Source: Bacteroidales bacterium
Lineage (GTDB): Bacteria; Bacteroidota; Bacteroidia; Bacteroidales; UBA932
Assembly: GCA_017550025.1 (NCBI GenBank)
Contig: JAFYLU010000031.1
Location: forward strand, 1 to 56,673
Length of the DNA: 56,673 nt
Direction: 5' to 3'
Position numbers and translations under genes: made by a program. The notes beneath the pieces were generated by a model. That model did no database searches and had not been told where the DNA came from. It saw only the letters and a program-made list of their open reading frames with translations. Each line of letters begins with the position of its first letter. The first letter of the stretch is position 1. Of the stretch, positions 52,838 to 56,673 are shown one piece after another.

Positions 52838-55159
52838 TTATTTCAATTCCGCAGTCCATACATGCGTACTTCCGGAAGAATCATAATAGGTCAGAGCCGT
52901 ATGCGCCCTCACATAAGGCCAGGCCCAGTCCACAAGCGCACCGGATTCATCCGCATGGTACTCCTGCGTCCAATATCCGCCACCGGATGAAAGTTCATAC
53001 TCAAAACCAACATATTCCCTCGTCAGATCGGCATAGATCAGACACATCCGCAACAAATACCGGTCATACCCGGGCATATACTCCTTCTCAAGCACTGTAT
53101 CAAGCACCCATTTTCCATATACGGAAGACACACTTGCCGTAAAATCACCATACCGGGCAGTAAAGCCGCATATTGTTGCACCCTGCATCAGCGCATCCTC
53201 GTCAGAGATGACTATCCCCCCACTTTCCGAATACTTCACATATGGGCTCGACACGGACCACGAATCCGCCTTCAGAGGGCTTTCCGAACCATCGCTATAT
53301 ACTCCTATGAGCACAGGTCCCGAAGACCCGGAATAAAACATAGGGGACATTTCTGCGCGAACATCTGTCACATAGGCATCAGTAACCTCCACCGACGCTG
53401 AGGCAGTATATATAGTCCCGTCGGGGCCGCATACACTGACAGAAACTTCAGCCAACCCTTTTGCCCGAGGACTAACGACACCGTATTGATTCACATCTGC
53501 CACTGAAAGTTCGGAACAGGTCCATCCGTCCGCACTGAATCCATATCCGCTCAAGTAGCCGTATGCAATCCATCCGCCGACAGATCCGTCATTATACTGT
53601 ACGCGATATCTCATCACAAATGTCTCACCCAGCGATACGACGACATCAGCAGCCTGAAGTTCGACACCTACGGCGGCAAGATTCTCCGTATAAGCTGTCA
53701 TAAATGCTTTCACACCACCGAGCTCGGCAACAATAACCGTCTCACCTTCAGAAACATGCGTAACTACACCAGGATAATCCACCCTTGCAGAAGATGATCC
53801 GCATGAATACGAGCACTGATTCGTGACCACTGCAGAAGAACCGTCTGAATACACCGCAACAACATTGAAGTACGAGCTCTTTTCCTTGCCATCCGCGCCC
53901 AACACGACACTGACCTCGGTAGTAGAGAATTCCATAGACACGACATAAGGTTCCAGGACATTGACTACACATTCGGCAGAGACATCCGGTCTGTCAGCGC
54001 TCACAGCCCTGACGATACAGCTTCCCTTTCCCACTGCACGAACAAGGCCGTCGGGATCCACAACCGCCACATCCGTATTATCCGACACCCACGAAACAGA
54101 TTTGTCACCGGCATCTGACGGCAGGACCTCCGCGATCAAATGAGCCTCGTCACCTGCATACATATCCATACTGTTTCTGTCAAGCCTCAGGCTTGTAACA
54201 TGCTGTATATAATCCGATATGACCTTCCAGGAGTCCCGGATCCCGATCCCCCCGTCCGTAAGCTTAAGCGAAAGGCTCAGGATCTGATTGCGTGCGACAT
54301 CAAAGTTGGACACATTATCCTTGCCGAGATACATCCTGTAGCTTACAGAGCCTTCACGGTCATCACCTTCATCAAAAGCACATCCAACCTCTATGAACGT
54401 ACACACATCTGCTTTCGTCGGCAGTCTTCCTGGCACTTTCAGCATCGGATCCGTATTGCCCGGCAGCAATGTACCCTGCATATTCTCGAACATATAGAAG
54501 CACGCCACACCACCCTCATTTAAAGACCGGACATCAGCATCGGAAGAATGATCCCCATATGAAACCTCTCCTTCCAAGGCCCTGCTTCCTGTCTCGGCAA
54601 AAGGTCTGACCTTCGTCGGAGCCTGCTTCAGGGCTACAGAACTCACATGAAGTCCTGTATTTCCGCAGTCAAAATCAAGCGTAATCTTCGCAACCAAACG
54701 CGAAAGGCTTACATTGACAGTAGAGCCAGACACGACACTTCGGCCTTTTATGCACCAGCTCATTGGAAATGCATCAACAGAATCTGAACCCCAGGACAAA
54801 GAGCAGGCAAGATTGCACACTTCGGACTCCACAAGCGGCACCTCCACATCTCCCACATTGGCAAGGGCATAAAAATCATAAGCCTTTCCCATCTCAAGTC
54901 GCATAGACATGTCGGTAAAAGAAGTGAAATACTTTTCCGCATCAAGAACTCCGTCGGAATATGCAAATATCTTGAGTGACTTCACCTTACACTCATCAGC
55001 CGCGAGGCTGCTTCTGGTAAGACCCTGTATTTCATCCATGCGGAAGATCACCTCATCCGACAGACATGAAGGTGTGCCTGTCTCTTCAGATACACAAGAC
55101 ACAACCGGAATGCACAATGACACAAGCAGACCGGTGAACATATTGCTGCCCCGTCTCAT
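52838..55159 (-). CDS. DUF4906/BIG2 surface lipoprotein
   Basis: A 773-residue lipoprotein; the leader ends PVVSC (Cys22). Residues 35-320 resemble DUF4906, a fimbrillin-like region of Bacteroidetes (VKSLKIFAYSDGVLD, YDFYALANVGDV, LSRLVAKITLDFD, CFYMFENMQG, NQILSLSLKLTD). A BIG2 Ig-like domain follows at about 325-400 (VTSLRLDRNSMDMYAGDEAH, SVSWVSDNTDVAVVDPDG). Further Ig-like modules fill the rest, each ending near ASVEV or VNVLEP-like strands. No enzyme motif. Its start overlaps the stop of the gene before it (ATGA), so the two are coupled. Probably a fimbrial tip, adhesin or surface stalk protein. Confidence 0.8.
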   Translation of the reverse strand: MRRGSNMFTGLLVSLCIPVVSCVSEETGTPSCLSDEVIFRMDEIQGLTRSSLAADECKVKSLKIFAYSDGVLDAEKYFTSFTDMSMRLEMGKAYDFYALANVGDVEVPLVESEVCNLACSLSWGSDSVDAFPMSWCIKGRSVVSGSTVNVSLSRLVAKITLDFDCGNTGLHVSSVALKQAPTKVRPFAETGSRALEGEVSYGDHSSDADVRSLNEGGVACFYMFENMQGTLLPGNTDPMLKVPGRLPTKADVCTFIEVGCAFDEGDDREGSVSYRMYLGKDNVSNFDVARNQILSLSLKLTDGGIGIRDSWKVISDYIQHVTSLRLDRNSMDMYAGDEAHLIAEVLPSDAGDKSVSWVSDNTDVAVVDPDGLVRAVGKGSCIVRAVSADRPDVSAECVVNVLEPYVVSMEFSTTEVSVVLGADGKEKSSYFNVVAVYSDGSSAVVTNQCSYSCGSSSARVDYPGVVTHVSEGETVIVAELGGVKAFMTAYTENLAAVGVELQAADVVVSLGETFVMRYRVQYNDGSVGGWIAYGYLSGYGFSADGWTCSELSVADVNQYGVVSPRAKGLAEVSVSVCGPDGTIYTASASVEVTDAYVTDVRAEMSPMFYSGSSGPVLIGVYSDGSESPLKADSWSVSSPYVKYSESGGIVISDEDALMQGATICGFTARYGDFTASVSSVYGKWVLDTVLEKEYMPGYDRYLLRMCLIYADLTREYVGFEYELSSGGGYWTQEYHADESGALVDWAWPYVRAHTALTYYDSSGSTHVWTAELK

Positions 55160-56262
55160 TGCAATTCGAATTCTACGATGTTCTTGATTCCTGGAAGTCC
55201 GTAATAGGCCTCCACCACATCACCTTTAAGACAAACCTTTCTTCCTAGCAGAGAAGGGTTATCGACAAGATTCAGAGCATCGCGGGCTGCACCTGCCGCA
55301 AGCTGGACAGACAGACACGAAGACCTTGAAGACACATTCGAACGAGGTCCCAGCAACAGATTAGTGCGGGAAGAAAACGGCTTTTCAAACGAAGCGGATG
55401 ACGACGACAAGTCACCGCCGACAATATGTCCGCACACCCAGACCCCCTCTTCTCCGACAGCCGACATAGCCTCCGAAACAGTCAGGGCATCATACACACC
55501 GCCACCTTTATCCGTGCCTCCGATGACATAGGTATCAGACACCCAGTTTCTGGATGTATCCACAGCAACAGAGACCTTCCCCGAACTTCCTTGGGCGACA
55601 TTTCCAGCAGAAGAGACCTCAACCTTCAGCTCAAGTACTTCCTGGGCATTCAGCTCCCTTGTCATAAGCACATGATCCTTACCATTGTCGTTAAGCACAA
55701 GGGAGACACCTCCCGGCTTGAAGTAAGCCACCCTCTTTTCCGAATACCCATATACAAGTCTGCCCGCTGGCGACTTCAGAAGCAGCACCCCTTCGGGATA
55801 GGCATCCAGAAAGGTCGAAGCAATCTTGAGTCTGATTCCGGCATTAATCTGCCGGCAGACCAGCTTCAGGTCCACCACACCACCGGCAGGTATCATGACG
55901 CATTGCTCATCACCAAACTGCGGTGCTGAAAAGGCCGGCTTTACAAATTCTTCCGAAACCACACTGACAACATAATTGCCGGACTGCAGGCTCATGGATT
56001 CGGGAGAATCACCATAGGCTCCTTCATATATGACACGTCCATCAGAATCCTTCACCGTCAGAATGAAATCCGAAGTATCAGGGACAGCAAGGCCGGCCTT
56101 TGTAAGGAGGTCCTGCTCTCGGGAAAATGCAATACGAAGTTCACCCGTCCCGATATCCTGCTGAATCCCAAGCATATTGCAGGACATGAAGACATACAAC
56201 GCCACCGGCAACAGAATGGTCCGAAGCCATGAATCTGGCAAAATGATAAAAGATTTGCTCAT
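55156..56262 (-). CDS. DUF4493 plus DUF6359 lipoprotein
   Basis: A 368-residue lipoprotein; the leader ends VFMSC (Cys28). The first part (about 38-235) matches DUF4493: GTGELRIAFS, DTSDFILTVKDSDG, MSLQSGNYVVSVVSEE and RQINAGIRLKI. From about 255 a second domain starts LTVSEAMSAVGEEGVWVCGH with VGGDLS, SVQLAAG, LNLVDNPSLLGRKVCLKGDV and YYGLPGIKNI, which fits the OB-like DUF6359. The fimbriae-type N-terminus with an OB-like C-terminus suggests a surface-displayed binding protein. A GGAGAAA ribosome-binding site precedes the ATG at 56262. It overlaps the next gene by 4 bases. Confidence 0.82.
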   Translation of the reverse strand: MSKSFIILPDSWLRTILLPVALYVFMSCNMLGIQQDIGTGELRIAFSREQDLLTKAGLAVPDTSDFILTVKDSDGRVIYEGAYGDSPESMSLQSGNYVVSVVSEEFVKPAFSAPQFGDEQCVMIPAGGVVDLKLVCRQINAGIRLKIASTFLDAYPEGVLLLKSPAGRLVYGYSEKRVAYFKPGGVSLVLNDNGKDHVLMTRELNAQEVLELKVEVSSAGNVAQGSSGKVSVAVDTSRNWVSDTYVIGGTDKGGGVYDALTVSEAMSAVGEEGVWVCGHIVGGDLSSSSASFEKPFSSRTNLLLGPRSNVSSRSSCLSVQLAAGAARDALNLVDNPSLLGRKVCLKGDVVEAYYGLPGIKNIVEFELQ

Positions 56263-56309
56263 CGTTCTTTCTCCTCAAACTTTTGCGACCGCAACATCGC
56301 GGACAAAGG

Positions 56310-56317
56310 CAAATGTA
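56310..56317 (-). promoter_or_regulatory. Candidate -7 box for the DUF4493-DUF4906 pair
   Basis: The minus strand reads TACATTTG, a TAnnTTTG match, 48 bases before the start codon. The -33 region has only a weak CTTTAAC at about the right distance. Confidence 0.5.
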
Positions 56318-56673
56318 AAGGGCTTGAACGAAAGCGTGTTAAAGAAAAAGAAAAATAAAATATTTCTGTTTTTTAAGGCTGATTTTTCTGTTTTTTATAC
56401 ATCATGTCAAAAAGTTTACTATTGATCGGACAATTATTTTAACCATGATGCCATAAAATTTCACGAGGCACCCGCATCAACTGCGAACGCCCCGCTACTT
56501 AACCTAAACTTAAACTATGAAAAACTTCAATGCAAACTTACATAAAAACTTTCGTTTTTACGCCCGTTAGAATAAAAATCAAGACCACATACTATCTTTA
56601 AAGGCAAAAGCGGTCATGACTTCTCAGCCAGCCGCACAGTCCCATTGTTCAACGAGGTCTATGCCTCAAAAAT
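56318..56673. other. AT-rich right end without a clear gene
   Basis: About 350 bases with no long reading frame. It holds long A/T runs (56340-56400) and, on the plus strand, an 18-codon frame at 56517-56570 (MKNFNANLHKNFRFYAR) after an A-rich leader. That frame could be a leader peptide or chance. The region may be the divergent control region of a gene beyond the window. Confidence 0.4.

Noticed and set aside
1-56673. CRISPR array, rRNA operon, insertion sequence or prophage genes
   Set aside because: No regular spacer-repeat pattern, rRNA segments, transposase or phage proteins were seen on either strand.

Overview
The window is a piece of a Bacteroidetes chromosome, almost certainly order Bacteroidales. 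The signs are a SusC/SusD pair, many lipoproteins with BACON, LRR, DUF1573, DUF4493 and DUF4906 type domains, promoters of the TTTG-N19-21-TAnnTTTG type, weak or absent Shine-Dalgarno sequences, and a Bacteroidetes-style xylan/xylose gene set. I cannot name the genus. All calls come from reading the sequence and recalled family knowledge; no search was run.

Region 1 (1-5.3 kb) is housekeeping: the 3' part of an ABC-F ATPase, a convergent GlpT-like antiporter, grpE-dnaJ, rplS behind a structured leader, and tRNA-Arg(ACG) with a strong terminator. Region 2 (5.3-6.5 kb) is AT-rich and gene-poor, with one small lipoprotein and several inverted repeats.

Region 3 (6.5-31.5 kb) is a pentose/xylan catabolic island. 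It holds a short FucI/AraA-like isomerase with a GH31 enzyme; a minus-strand xylose operon (PA14-GH31 alpha-xylosidase, xylB, xylA, xylE); a GH51 arabinofuranosidase; an HdeD-like membrane protein; a GH10 xylanase with an inserted CBM; transketolase; and a tight plus-strand operon of acetylesterase, GPH-family symporter, GH10, GH43 and GH67. Together these can debranch and cut xylan, import the products, and carry xylose through xylulose-5-phosphate into the pentose phosphate pathway. No SusC/SusD pair or HTCS/AraC regulator for this island lies in the window.

Region 4 (31.5-37.2 kb) is mixed: a DUF2582 winged-helix protein, an S1/P1 nuclease, an RluA-type pseudouridine synthase, dnaK and an NhaD-type antiporter.

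Region 5 (37.2-52.7 kb) is a nine-gene minus-strand operon with its own good promoter: SusC, SusD, a DUF4984-like lipoprotein, a four-module BACON-like lipoprotein, two leucine-rich-repeat lipoproteins, a surface S8 (subtilisin) protease, a DUF1573 protein and a lipocalin-like lipoprotein. It contains no glycosidase. I read it as a protein/peptide-utilisation locus built like a polysaccharide utilisation locus, and it is the best candidate for an under-described system here. Region 6 (52.8-56.3 kb) is a translationally coupled pair of surface/fimbrial-type lipoproteins (DUF4493+DUF6359, then DUF4906+BIG2) upstream of that locus and separated from it by a terminator. The last 400 bases are AT-rich with no clear gene.
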